A stretch of 27,519 bases of DNA from contig JAKCWW010005648.1 in the NCBI GenBank assembly GCA_026260175.1, positions 3,529 through 31,047 of the forward strand, written 5' to 3'. Origin of the DNA: Reticulitermes lucifugus. Its lineage: Eukaryota; Arthropoda; Insecta; Blattodea; Rhinotermitidae. Below the pieces are notes generated by a model. It was given only the letters and a program-made list of their open reading frames with translations. It made no database searches and had not been told where the DNA came from. The position numbers were made by a program, and so were the translations under genes. Positions 1-9,839 of the stretch are shown here, one piece after another. Within the stretch, counting starts at the first letter, position 1. Each line of letters starts with the position of its first letter.

Positions 1-315
1 TTAATTAAGAGTTAATTAATCTACTATTAAAATTTTTAGTAGTGAAGGTGCATCAAGTTGGTTTTAATTTCAATTTTAATTTAACACGAAACATTTATAT
101 TCACTAATGGAACCACGTTTCTCATTAACATAAAAAGAAAATTATCTAACCACGTAACTTTATTAGGGTCGGCTTTATGGATCTCGTTTAACGAAACATG
201 CAACATTACCGGAAGCAGAGAAAGTAACCACAATTGCTGAAATAATATAAGAGGCACAAAAATCAGGAATTTATTTATTTCCTACGGTTTTAGATGTCAC
301 AAAGCACTCAATGTT
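1..315. other. AT-rich unannotated stretch
   Basis: AT-rich DNA with no recognisable gene. A small hairpin is visible near 21-42 (CTACTA paired with TAGTAG) and is probably chance in such a biased sequence. It ends at the left direct repeat of the first palindromic element. Confidence 0.5.
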
Positions 316-440
316 CATTTTTATTCGAAATCTGTGGTCTTCTGGGTAATTACCACGGGCACACGACACCGTGTAATTACCCAGAAGACCACAGATTTCA
401 TCAACATCGGGGCGGAAGCCTGAAATCACATTTTTATTCG
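316..440 (+). mobile_element. Palindromic non-autonomous element, copy 1, with 12-bp TSD
   Basis: The 12-mer CATTTTTATTCG occurs at 316-327 and again at 429-440, bracketing about 101 bp. Inside is a perfect 27-bp inverted repeat (327-353 against 373-399) separated by a 19-bp loop, then a tail at 398-428 that ends in AAGCCTGAAATCA. The same tail (ATCAACATCG, then AAGCCTGAAATCA) closes the element at 5604-5840, which also has a 12-bp direct repeat, so both belong to one family. The structure (inverted terminal segment, fixed 3' tail, flanking duplication) suits a 5'-truncated Penelope-like retroelement end. That class is inferred from the related copy's hammerhead-like motif. No protein is encoded. 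Confidence 0.6.
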
Positions 441-599
441 GTTTTTTTAAATACGTCGAGTTTTACTTTTTGTCATTTCCGAATTCCTCGCCTTTGTATC
501 ACACCATATTGATATTGGTGCGTTATCATTTGAAGTTACTCTTTATAAAACATCTCATAAGAATGAGAGTGGCACGTCGCACACACAAGAGAGAGAGGC

Positions 600-830
600 T
601 AAAAAGTTAGAAAGTTATGGCGGGGAAAACCTGAAGGAAAGAGACCATTTGGTAGACCTGGGTGTGGTTTGGAGAATTTTATTAAACTTGCTCCGAATGG
701 AATAGGAAAGTACGTTGTGGACTGCATTCGTTTGGAGCATGATGCGAACCACTGGCGAGATCGTGTGAAAAATGTAATGAAATTTCTCGTCACAATAAAT
801 GCGAAGAATGTCTTCTCTATTTGAAAGTAC
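600..830 (-). mobile_element. Decayed FPAFYGTRR-type translatable repeat, copy 1
   Basis: On the minus strand an open frame (599-889) carries the order FFAFIVTRNFITFF, then PGLPNGLFPSGFP near its end. This matches, with many substitutions, a repeat-derived peptide I recall from cockroach and termite genomes (FPAFYGTRRFIT, then GLPSGLFPSGFP). The frame is still open for 96 codons, but the match is too degenerate for a gene. Related plus-strand copies lie at 20735-20935 and 24515-24680. The parent element class is not known to me; the peptide may simply be a conserved DNA repeat read in frame. Confidence 0.5.
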
Positions 831-891
831 CTTAGCTCCTCAAGAACAAATGTGCTCCATGGATTTAGATAAAATACTTTTAAGGCCATAC

Positions 892-911
892 ATATATATA
901 TATATATATAT
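892..911. repeat. (TA)n microsatellite
   Basis: About ten uninterrupted TA dinucleotides, seen directly. Confidence 0.9.
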
Positions 912-2837
912 TTATCAAACTATTTAATTGTATTTATCAAATACTGTTGCTGAAAAATAGGATTAATTATATGAAAATTATAATTTCGTAAGTAGAGGGT
1001 ATCACATCCTCGAGGGCCAGAAGAATGAGAGGCATTCGGGGAGGGAGATGCGGGAAGAAACCGTTAAGGTATATGGAAGTTTTGATGGCGCGATAAGATA
1101 CTGTGTTTTGATTTTATTTATTTATTTTTTGTGGTGGATAATGATTACGGATTTTGGAGGTTCTAATTGTGCAGTTTCAGTATTCTCATGTTACACCCCT
1201 TTTTCTAGATCCACGTTTTCTCTTCCTCTCCCTCTTCTCAAACATCGACTATCAGTAACACTGACTTGGAGGGAGACAATCTTGGCACCAAAATACAACA
1301 AATAAAATTACAATTTTTTATATTTAATATATGTTTTGTATTTATTAGATGATAATCTCTCTTAATCTGTGTGATAGAAACGTTTCCCCGAATTTAATTC
1401 ACTCTTATTTTCTCTTCAATTGAATTTTAATTTGAGTTATTTTTTTCTTTTGTACAGCTTCACTAGGTAGTTGGTGCCCGAAATTTCGAGAGAGCTGTAT
1501 GGTCTCTTTTTCAGATTTCCAAATATCAGGTTCTTTATGGACATTCAGACCATTGCAGATGAGACCACCATGCTGTCCCTAAATTTCAGGTACACATAAA
1601 CCAGTGACGTGGGGTCATGTCCCAGAGGAACGTAAATCTTAAGTGCGCTGCTGGGAAAACCCCCTTAGTCGCATAATTATGGAATTGTAACATTTTTATT
1701 TATGTTAGTTATTATCAGGATATTCTCTGTCTATTGACGTGTATTAGAGTTATTTCCAGCATTTGCGTGGAAAGAAGCATGAAGAGTACGAGGTCCAGTT
1801 TGCTTTTAAGTGCAGACCAACATCCTTGTGCCCAGCTACATTTTTCCTCCCTTTTTTATGGGATAGAATATATGATTTTACCAAGGCATTCCTGTCAGAA
1901 CTGTTCAGCTGCTGATGTGCTCATTTCATTTTGCATCCCCCCAGTATTTACACTTCTAGAAACCCTATGTTTCTAATGTCAAAGTCTTACGTTGTGGGAG
2001 ATTTGCACAAGAGTCGTCTCTCCAACTACTACTTCATATTACTCTCTAAAACTCTGAAGACCAACCCCTCTCCGTTCCCTCAAGATAGTTGAAGTACAAA
2101 CGTCAGTTAGACGGACGACCTTGCTGGCTGGCTAGTTGTCTGAGTAGACACGGAACACTTTCATCTACCCTACGATTTTTGGGGTTTGGCTTAATTGGAA
2201 TACGCAGTGAGCTTCTGAAACTGAGTTGCAAACCAAGACAATTAATCTCATGCTAATAAGTTCATGGCAGCACGTAGTTCCCTCTCTGTCTAGGCTCTTG
2301 TGGGTTGGAGAGAAAATCAATTTATAAATCAAGCTCTACACTGCGAAAAGTGAACTAACCAGTCGTGGGGGGGCTTTGTGTTACGTAGACACGTTAAAAT
2401 TACAAATTCTCGCTCAATGACAGAAAGTGTAGTGAAGTGTTAGGTTTGATGTTTGAAGTAAAGAGTAAGTAGAACCGACCAGTTGGCAATAAGAGAGGGG
2501 AGAATTTAGAACATTAATATCAGTCGAGGGAAATTCAAGAACTTAGTTTTTTGCTTCTACGGACCTTATGAGAGTTTAGGCAATATGAACCTCCTTATTT
2601 ATTTATTTATTGAGTAGTATAAGGACCTTAGGATTTCTAAAGTAAAAGATTAAAAATTTCAATTTGTGTGTGACTTATACAGATAAACCTTCAACTGATG
2701 CACTGTGACATTTTCTAGGTCTTGACAAAGGCTTTTAAATCACAGTTTTACTGGATATGTAAGTCATGTGCTTCTAAGTTCTTGAAATGTAGTTTGATGT
2801 ATTAAGTAAAAACGTAGAGGTAAAGCTGACCCTATAA
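912..2837. other. Long stretch without recognised features
   Basis: AT-rich sequence with short ORFs at 1048-1305 and 1734-1976 (plus). Neither has a recognisable domain, and both look compositionally random. I see no convincing exon with matched splice sites. Small TTTA-rich tracts occur near 1110-1130 and 2595-2612. Confidence 0.5.
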
Positions 2838-3050
2838 CAGCCATGAAGGCCCGGAGGGGGAGTAGAAATATAGCTCTACGCTTTCCTTAACCATGACGTT
2901 AGATGGGAGTGGATGGTCGAACTCACGCCCCGGCTGCTTTACCCCCGGAAAAGAGACGCGGTTACCATTGTACAGGAGAAAAAGTGGGCCCCAGGGCCGG
3001 TATAGACGGGTGCGGAAAATCTCGCCCCACCAGGATTCGATCCTCGGACT
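2838..3050 (-). mobile_element. tRNA-derived SINE, family B, copy 1
   Basis: Read on the minus strand, a Pol III B-box-like GGATCGAATCC lies at about 3033-3043. It is followed by a body shared with the elements at 12895-13085 and 17770-18020: a CCGG-TGGGGCCCAC-like block, then a TTCC-GGGGGTAAAGC-GCC block, and finally a ...CTACTCC... tail. The A-box side beyond 3050 is not recognisable, so the 5' head is truncated or decayed. GC content is clearly above that of the flanks. No coding capacity. Confidence 0.6.
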
Positions 3051-3059
3051 GATTTAATT

Positions 3060-3590
3060 AGTGGTGGTACTATCTAAGAGAGAATTTTTTTTAGGAAAAG
3101 ATTAAGGATGCAGTACTGAACAATCACGGGTACCTCTCAACTCCTTCATGATGACAGATTATTTCGACAATTACGCAAATAATTGTAAGGAAATTTGCAA
3201 CATAGAGACAGAATTGAAGACCAAGAGTCTTATATATATGGCTTATTCGACGATGCTACCAATAGTCCAAAAGACACAACGTCAGGGGTGTGCTGAGTAA
3301 TGAATAATGAAATAGAAAGATTGTGAGAGAAAGTTGCCATCCTCTAATTTGTCGTATTAACCGGAAATTTGTATATAGCGACTGTGAAGAACCACCTTCG
3401 GTCCGAAATTTGAACGTAGAACCTCTCAATAAGAAAGAGAAATGCCGAACACCGACTGCTACGTTCTGTCGAAAACGTAGAAGGGCTGCAGTTGTAAGCA
3501 CAAACAGAAAGGGATTTCTGCAGGGTCAGTCAAGCGAACTTAATAGATTTGAAGTTGCTTTGGAATGTGATGCCGCGTAGTAGAGGTCGG
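3060..3590. other. Unrecognised region with overlapping short ORFs on both strands
   Basis: ORFs of 81 codons (3256-3501, minus) and 85 codons (3323-3580, plus, starting from GTG) overlap here. The plus frame is rich in Arg, Lys and Glu and the DNA is somewhat richer in GC than its surroundings, but I recognise no domain and see no flanking splice sites. It runs directly into the hammerhead-like repeat at 3590-3725, so it may be an unidentified part of that element. Confidence 0.25.
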
Positions 3591-3725
3591 TATTTGGGCA
3601 CAAATATTTTGGAGAAATGTGCTGTCTCCATCTTCCTGCCTGAAAGTAAGGACATCGGTTACCGAAACGTCGGAGCTCATCTTGACGGCTTTACATTCTA
3701 GAAGATCTTGACCGTTACTGCCGTA
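3590..3725 (+). mobile_element. Penelope-like terminal repeat with hammerhead-like core
   Basis: The plus strand reads CTGAAAG (3640-3646), a possible short stem II (GTAA paired with TTAC), then CCGAAACGTCGG (3662-3673). This is the order of a hammerhead ribozyme with a minimal stem III: GAAAC followed at once by GT and a cleavage-type C at 3671. The CTGANGA box is imperfect (CTGAAAG), so activity is doubtful. Hammerhead motifs with very short stem III are reported in Penelope-like retroelement repeats. The CCGAAACGTCGG core is shared with both arms of the 5604-5840 element, but the flanks differ, suggesting a related family. Confidence 0.45.
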
Positions 3726-4164
3726 AGAATATAAAATCTAAAGATCATAATCATAATTGGTTTTAATTTTAATTTAAATCATAATTCAGTTTTATGCAGA
3801 CTTTAGAATCGAGTAAATGTGATAAAAGCTCTGAATTTTTATACAGGGTTTTGCTTTAAAATAAGCAGCTGATAGCTCAATAATACGTTACCATCATTGG
3901 AATATCTCTTGAAGTTCAGGTTTACAGATCCATTACTAATCGCTTTTTTTGATACAGGGTGATCTTTCTTTTAACTCTTAAATGACTCCTTGTAGAAGTG
4001 TAAGTTACTAGAGGAAGTAGCAGAGCGTAACAGGCTAGCCAACACGCTAGCTTTCAGCACTAAGGCGCTGGTATTTAGACTGTCCATATTTCATTCCTAT
4101 TAAATTAGAATCTAGATTTCGAGGAAACAGTCAGGTTAAATTTTTACCACTTTTGCAGTGGGTC
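3726..4164. other. AT-rich stretch, nothing recognised
   Basis: I see no gene, RNA or clear repeat between the hammerhead-like site and the next SINE-like element. Confidence 0.5.
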
Positions 4165-4340
4165 AACATATATTGGCTCTAAAGATAACTCTTCTGGCCT
4201 GCATTCGGGAGTTATCCGGTTCGAATCTCTGCCGAAACACCGACTAAATTCACTGAGGTCTTTTTGTGCTTTATCTGAGTCCCTCCAGGCAAATAACAGG
4301 AAAGTACCTCACAGCATTTCCTTCTACATCCGTTCCAAAA
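4165..4340 (+). mobile_element. tRNA-derived SINE-like element (distinct family)
   Basis: The plus strand has an A-box-like TGGCTCTAAAGA at 4174-4185 and a good B box, GGTTCGAATCT, at 4218-4228. The 44-nt spacing suits a Pol III type-2 promoter. A non-tRNA body follows (a CTGAGTCCCTCCAGGCAAAT block near 4278). A true tRNA is excluded because there is no acceptor stem or anticodon arm of normal shape. No target-site duplication was found. Confidence 0.45.
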
Positions 4341-4359
4341 TACTTCACTAATCCTCCCA

Positions 4360-4592
4360 TACTATACGATAATATACTATAGTATACTGTACTATATTAT
4401 GCTATACTATACTATGCTACACTACACTACACTACACTACACTAAACTGCACTAGAATGTGGTATAGTATATTATTCTATACTGTACTTTACTCTATTAT
4501 ACTGTACTAATAATATACTACACAACACTACACTATATTATACTCTACTATACTATACTATACTATACTATACTATGCTATACTATAATATA
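4360..4592. repeat. Degenerate ACTAT/ACTAC pentanucleotide array
   Basis: About 230 bp of imperfect ACTAT repeats with an internal ACTAC-rich block near 4418-4443 and point interruptions (ACTGT, TTAT). It directly follows a SINE-like element, so it may have grown from that element's simple-sequence tail. Confidence 0.9.
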
Positions 4593-4644
4593 TATTCGAT
4601 GTTACAGATTACAGTCTGAAAAATGACAAATTTTTAAACCATCA

Positions 4645-4691
4645 TATATATATACATATATATATACATACATATATATATATACATATAT
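4645..4691. repeat. (TA)n with CA interruptions
   Basis: Alternating TA runs broken by periodic ACATA steps, seen directly. Confidence 0.85.
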
Positions 4692-5603
4692 CGAAATGTG
4701 TAACTCGTCAATTTTCAACGACTAGCATAGAAACATGTTTCCTTTGTTATAAATATTCGAGAAATGAAAGTCCGTGTGGATGAAAGAATATTTGGAAAAT
4801 GTCGGTTTTCTTGGATTTTACATCTTATACAGCATGTGCAAGACGTCGCCGTATCCCTATACGAAAGGAAGCAAAACAGGACGATGTCCAGGTTTTAAGG
4901 ATTTTAAAAGACCTTGTGTGTTAGAAAAGTCAGTTGAGTTGTGACCATGGCCGAAACGAGCAGTTACTGCATTGAAGAATGTTTGACGTGTAAAAATATA
5001 ATAAACTGTCTAATTCTGTGTGCTTTTCGACTATACTGCTGGTTTGGCAGCTCGTCTAAACTTTTCGAGGAAATCTACTACCTTACCCTTTTACCTTTAA
5101 TATAGAAGCAGCAGGTTCTTCAGAAACATTCTTTCTATCTACCAAACTACATGGCGTCACATCGCACTGACCGTAACCTTCATGCACAACGCCAAGATAA
5201 CGTAAAATATCACAAAGGTTTTTTGAGGTTAATTTTACACGATTGTAATTACACGTATTTTTCAGCCATTAACTTATCAAGGTACAAATTTATCGTCTTC
5301 GGCTTACACTGATTATCTACCAGTAACATTTAATTCTGACATAACTGACTGGTGTTTGACTCCATGTCATAAGTCACTTTGTACCTCACAGAGAACGTTC
5401 TCCTTGTACTTATAGAGATATCAGGCGGTTCAATGCTCTCGACGGCAATGGCCACTGTTTATTGCAAGAGCCGTGTTCAACACATAAATACAACCTGCAA
5501 AGAAAATGCAGAGTTATTAGCGTTAAAAATTTGTTTTATTTGCACACAGTATTAACCTCTGAGGCTCAAAGTGGTTAAAATGAGCGGTTGAATTTCCGTG
5601 AGT
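4692..5603. other. Region without a supported gene
   Basis: A 52-codon Cys-rich ORF with a good start context (ACCATGG) runs from 4947 to 5105, but nothing supports translation. It begins within a GGCCGAAACG string that looks like another decayed retroelement end. The rest is unremarkable. Confidence 0.4.
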
Positions 5604-5840
5604 AGGGGATCAGAACTGCGCTCATCTGGGATATTACGCGGCCACATGTGGTAATTGTTTACCGACGTTTCGGGACAACGTATCGGTCACATCTTCAAGG
5701 GTCAAGAGTCCGAGTAGATTTGACCGATACCTTGTCCCGAAACGTCGGTAAATAATTACCACATGACTCCGCCTGATATCCCAGAAGAGCGAAGATCTTA
5801 TCAACATCGCGGTGAAAGCCTGAAATCAAGAGGATCAGAA
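5604..5840 (+). mobile_element. Palindromic Penelope-like element, copy 2, with 12-bp TSD
   Basis: Two 72-nt arms, 5621-5692 and 5718-5789, are inverted repeats that match at about 63 of 72 positions around a 25-nt spacer. Each arm carries CCGAAACGTCGG (minus strand in the left arm, plus in the right), a hammerhead-like 3' half with GAAAC-GT-C. The right arm continues into a tail ending in AAGCCTGAAATCA at 5828, the same tail as in the 316-440 element. A 12-mer AGRGGATCAGAA flanks the whole (5604-5615 and 5829-5840, one mismatch). Two copies with equal-length duplications and the same 3' end make a real insertion family likely. It encodes no protein and must depend on a reverse transcriptase elsewhere. 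Confidence 0.7.
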
Positions 5841-6089
5841 TATTGCAACTAGTCTACATTCGCGACTGAACGGTGGCAGTCGCCAACAAATGTCCATGCT
5901 TACAAGCGGTATTGGAGAAGGGCCTAACGTAATCGGAAACGTCTATGTCATCCGCGCTTGATAGCTTCAGAAGTAAGAATAACTTCTCTAGCTATTCAGT
6001 CAGAGATTGACTGATGTAAGACGTAACGATCTTCCATCAGCTAGCAAGACGGATTGTTCAGTTCCGAAGTGGAAATTCACGAAGGGCGT

Positions 6090-6240
6090 GTATGTTATGC
6101 TACTTTCCCGATATTCTCTTTGAATAACTAAAAGAGACCACGAAAATCCATTAAGATTTGAACGCCGGGAATTGATCCGCGGGCTCTCCCATTGCAAGTC
6201 ATATGAATAACAATGTCAGAACTGCCTTAGCCCGAGAATA
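6090..6240 (-). mobile_element. Decayed tRNA-derived SINE
   Basis: On the minus strand a B-box match GGATCAATTCC lies at about 6169-6179, with a possible A box (CTAAGGCAGTTC) near 6220-6231. The spacing is slightly longer than usual. The body downstream of the B box is weakly similar to other insect SINEs. Without a second copy in the window this remains tentative. Confidence 0.4.
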
Positions 6241-6249
6241 AGGCGAAGT

Positions 6250-8394
6250 CATTTATCATGTCAATCGTCAGGTTCGATTTCAAAAGAGATACTCCTTATA
6301 GGGCCATTCTGATAACTATGTCATTACTGAGAGGTCTGAGAGAGTCTGAGAGAGTTCCAAACAAAACTTTCAAAAAAGCTTCTGTTACGTTGGAAATGTC
6401 TGTCCGTCTGTCATCTGCTATCCGTACCGTAACGGGGGCTCTTTCCTTGGAAGTAACGCCGTCTGGGTGTGATGTCCACTCACCATAATATAAGGCCGAC
6501 GTTAAGAATGCAAGGAGCTATAGCTCCACTCCTGCATACGTCTTCATACGATGGTACTTATGTGGGGACAGCTACAATTACACAAAGCTTAAATCAAAAC
6601 TATTTCCATAAGAAATAATGTAATAGGTAGGGGGTAGCGTAATAGAGAGCACCAGCTAAAGGGCGTTAAACCGAAAATGAGAGGGCGTAATTTAAGAAGT
6701 GATGTATATTGGAAATACGCGTTAATGCAAAAACCATAAAAAAAATGGAGCGTAAAACAAGGGCTACGTGTAAACGGAAAATAGAATTTTATCAAAATGA
6801 CATCAGATTCATTTCAAGGACACTTCCCACAGCTAAAGATTAATTAAAATGCCAACATATTTTTGTGCGTAATTCAGTGCCACGTAATGAAAGCGTATGG
6901 GCGAGTAGAGGTAGGATACGTTCTGTGCATTCTTAAAGCTGTGTACTAGAATTCCATAATATCTGTGGAATAGGAGGCTGGCTGAGCTCAGATCTGGTCT
7001 GAACACTGTGGAGGAGACAAACAATACTTGCCTTAGCTGGCAATCGCACTCCTGTTCCTTAGTCTTCCGGCCCGTAGACTTGGAACTATGAAGATTGAAG
7101 ACTTAAAGAAAGGGTATTTGGAAAATATGAAGCAAAGCTTAAAGGAATTTTTTTCTTGCGTTTGAATTTCTTTAGTTTTTAGCACATAACTTAGCTGCAA
7201 GTCTCTGCTTCTCCGCAGTGCTCTATTCACTGTACAAAAAAAGCGGACTGATTTCTATCTCTAAAACCGCTAGCTACTAGAGAAGAGTCATTGAAGTAAT
7301 ATCATCTATATTAAATGAAGTTGCAACGTAATCTAGTCACGTAAAGCTTACTGTGTATATGAGAAGAGTCATCAACTTGTACCTGCGTTAGTAACTGACC
7401 CGCTAATTATTTTCATGGTGTTTTGCGACACGACGGCAGGACAAAAGATTCATCCCGAGCAACGTAAATGTATTTCACTTCACCGTACCATATTTCCACA
7501 AATTTATTTTACTACTGTTCTTCTGTAATGACCTTCACATCCTTAGAAAGAAAAATTACCCCGAAATGCCAGGCCCTTGGAAGGAGATGTAAGCGCTATT
7601 ATTGCAGTGAAGGTAAGAGAAGTAAAGAAGCATAAAACTGAAATGAATTCTTTCTTCGAGACGAATGTTGATTAATTATAGACGTGAAGCATGAAATTTT
7701 TCTAAATATTTAATATTTAAAACTTCAGTTCTTGCCTTACAGAACACACACTGCTTTACTACTATAAGGAGTAAATTTTAATGCTGTTTAGGTAAGTGAT
7801 TTCAATTTATTTTCGGAAATTAATGGATCACATAAATATACTGTGTGGGCAAAATCAAATAAGTGTGACGCATTCACAACGACATATTGCAAAACTGCCC
7901 CAGTTATAATCGTGTCTACTTTTATATGATGGCATCCTCTCTGTTATCATTTAATTCTCCAAAATCTTTGATAAAACTCACATGAGTTCGACATTGGAGT
8001 GTAATACTAACATTTGTAGACACATTTCACTTTTGGTTAAAATCAGACAATAGTAACGAATATCTTGCCCTGAACCTACATATGCCTATATATACGTCTG
8101 TAAATGAAAATTAAGTTAACGGAAATGTTCCAAAGACACGTTGTAGATAAACATGAAACATACGTAGAATTCATGTCGATTGTAGGCTGTAAATTTTTAA
8201 AGCTTGAAGAAAATTAAAGTTAGAAAACGCGCTGGTATATATTTGCTATGTGTAGGTTTCCTAAAGTTTTAGCTCCTGAAAAGGCTAATTTAAAATATGT
8301 AATAAATAAGGTTTTTTGATAAGTTTCATAAAATATTTTTCTTTTGGTTTTCTCGTTAATTATTAATATCATTACTGAAAATTCAACTCTCCTG
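6250..8394. other. Long stretch without recognised genes
   Basis: A 76-codon ORF (6258-6488, plus) has fairly balanced composition but no recognisable motif. Three minus ORFs (6589-6795, 6833-7024, 7033-7230) look random. A pair of plausible splice sites at 7740/7791 brackets 51 nt that contains stops in all three frames, so at best it is a non-coding exon. Confidence 0.45.
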
Positions 8395-8395
8395 C

Positions 8396-8500
8396 CATGT
8401 CAAGTTACGCCGAGTCGATTGGTAAATCGTCATCGACCTTTCGGAGGATCGTAATGCCTTCATCTTCGTGTCAAGAACCCTGAAATGGAGTCACTATCGG
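8396..8500 (+). mobile_element. FWDVTP-type repeat, decayed copy (plus)
   Basis: The order GTTACGCCGAGTCGATTGGT (8404-8423), then TTTCGGAGGATC (8439-8450), then TGCCTTCATCT, parallels the continuation of the copy at 21441-21524. It also matches a known insect repeat read as DVTPCSLV followed by RFGGTCCLHLQ. The frame is broken. It belongs to a set with the copies at 9001, 9090, 21441, 21605 and 25331. Confidence 0.5.
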
Positions 8501-9000
8501 CCGATACAGCTTTAGACCCTAATCTTCAAAAATACATCTGTGAGAACCTCGAGTTTCTCATTATTAAGATGAAAAAGTCAAGAAGATTGAGATAGACGGG
8601 GCTTGTTTGATGCATGACAGAGACGATATGTGCGTGGATGGTTTTGGTGGGGAAAAAAATTGAAGAACGTGGCAACATTTAAAACTGAGGCATATAATGT
8701 AGAATACATTTATGTTGTAAATAAATAGGAAAACTGGGCTTGGACTGGATTTGAATGCTCAGAACAGGGACCAGTGCCGCGCTATTCTGAACACCTTATG
8801 AAGTTCTGGGTTGCACAGAGTCTGGGGAATTACTTGGTTGAGAGACAATAGCTTCTCAAGATTTACCTCGCTCCATGGAGTTAGTTAGCTTGTTAGAATT
8901 GCTCACACTCGATCCGGTTTCCCACACCCATTCTCCCACTGCTCTTTCTGTTTGTCGCGGTTTACAGATCTAAACTCAATTTTCGTTGAAAACTCAAGTT
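8501..9000. other. Unassigned sequence, possible SINE debris
   Basis: A weak B-box-like CATTCAAATCC on the minus strand near 8750 hints at a decayed SINE, but no copy in the window confirms it. No gene is seen. Confidence 0.3.
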
Positions 9001-9085
9001 CCTGAAATGTGACGCCTTGTCAACTGGTAAAATACGCACAGAAGTTACGGAGGATTTTTGTGCCGTCATACTCGAGGAAAGCAGC
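9001..9085 (+). mobile_element. FWDVTP-type repeat, left member of a convergent pair
   Basis: GAAATGTGACGCCTTGTCAA (9004-9023), then TTACGGAGGAT and GTGCCGTCATACTCGAGGAA, follow the same order as the 8396 copy and translate discontinuously to a YGGFLCRHTRGK-like string. It runs head-on into the minus-strand copy at 9090-9195. Confidence 0.45.
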
Positions 9086-9089
9086 ACTC

Positions 9090-9195
9090 GACTGCTTGAA
9101 ACGAAATATGGAGACACTTCAGTTTTCCGGTACATCGGTAACTATTTACCAGGTAACATGTAACATCCCAAAATAATTGACTCTTCGTGATTAAT
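9090..9195 (-). mobile_element. FWDVTP-type repeat, right member of a convergent pair
   Basis: The minus strand is open and reads FWDVTCYLVNSYRC then CLHISFQAV, clearly parallel to FWDVTPCSLVER at 21441-21524. The ORF (9066-9431, 121 codons, minus) extends only because the upstream tandem repeat lacks stops in that frame; it is not a gene. Confidence 0.55.
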
Positions 9196-9219
9196 TTGGT
9201 AATTGCCTGCCTTGGTAGA

Positions 9220-9556
9220 GTCGTCACAATCTTTGGAACACTATAAAATCCTAGGAGTTCTCTAAGACACCAAATTGAGTGACTTCGTATAAGATCTGGT
9301 TGCCACAAACTTTGCGATATATAATGAAAGTACGGGTTCTGAAAGACGGTGAAATGTGTGACTTGGTATAAGTTCCAGTTGTCAATGTCTTTGAACACTA
9401 CACATATAGTCCTACGAGATCTATAAGACATCTAATTGACTCCGTGTCAAGTACAGTCGTCACAATGTTTACACGTAGTTCTGAACCTTCTAGTTCTGTA
9501 AGGCACTGAATTGAGTGACGCCGTGTAAGGTCTGGTCGTCACATTCTTTGGAAAAC
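9220..9556 (+). repeat. Degenerate 79-bp tandem repeat, about 4.3 units
   Basis: Units begin at 9220, 9299, 9378, 9456 and 9535 (spacings 79, 79, 78, 79). Each starts GTYGYCAMW followed by a CTTTG-like block and ends with TTGA-TGAC-CCGTGTAAGKTCTG or a variant. Units have diverged strongly, which hides the array from casual view. The end of each unit (GTGACGCCGTGTAAGGTCTG in unit 4) resembles the GTTACGCCGTGTAGTCTG core of the adjacent FWDVTP-type repeat, so the array may have grown from it. No coding function is implied. Confidence 0.75.
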
Positions 9557-9839
9557 CGAATGAATTTACTGCTTATAAAAGGCAAATAATTCGTTGATGA
9601 TTCGCTGTGTTTGGTGATATGACATCTTGCTTTCTTGTAAAGTCTAACGAACTTTATGAGAACATTCTGCCTCCAACATCAGAGTAGATGACATTTAATA
9701 CCCTGATAATGAAGGCAGAAGAATCCTCAGAAAATGTCTGAGTAAATTTCAGGTTCTCTAGAAGGTTTTAGTCCCATACTGTTAAATGTTCCTCATTTTA
9801 TGAAGATGGTCCCTGTTGATATGTTATTGTGCTTTACAG

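Noticed and set aside
2400-2830. Possible ~350-bp direct duplication (TTTGATGT...AAGTA blocks near 2445 and 2795)
   Set aside because: Similarity covers only about 35 bp with gaps and does not extend at a constant offset.
4360-4600. CRISPR-like array
   Set aside because: Continuous degenerate pentamer repeat with no unique spacers, in a eukaryotic context.
4947-5105. 52-codon Cys-rich ORF with ACCATGG start
   Set aside because: No signal peptide or regular Cys spacing, and its start lies in a GGCCGAAACG string that looks like a decayed retroelement end.
7270-7380. Two GAGAAGAGTCAT segments about 77 bp apart
   Set aside because: The match is confined to about 12 bases, too short to call a repeat.
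7740-7792. 51-nt exon between a TTGCCTTACAG acceptor and a GTAAGT donor
   Set aside because: All three frames contain stops, so it is not coding; a non-coding exon cannot be excluded but nothing supports it.
8730-8815. Possible minus-strand tRNA-derived SINE
   Set aside because: Only a weak B-box match (CATTCAAATCC) and a vague A box; no second copy in the window supports it.
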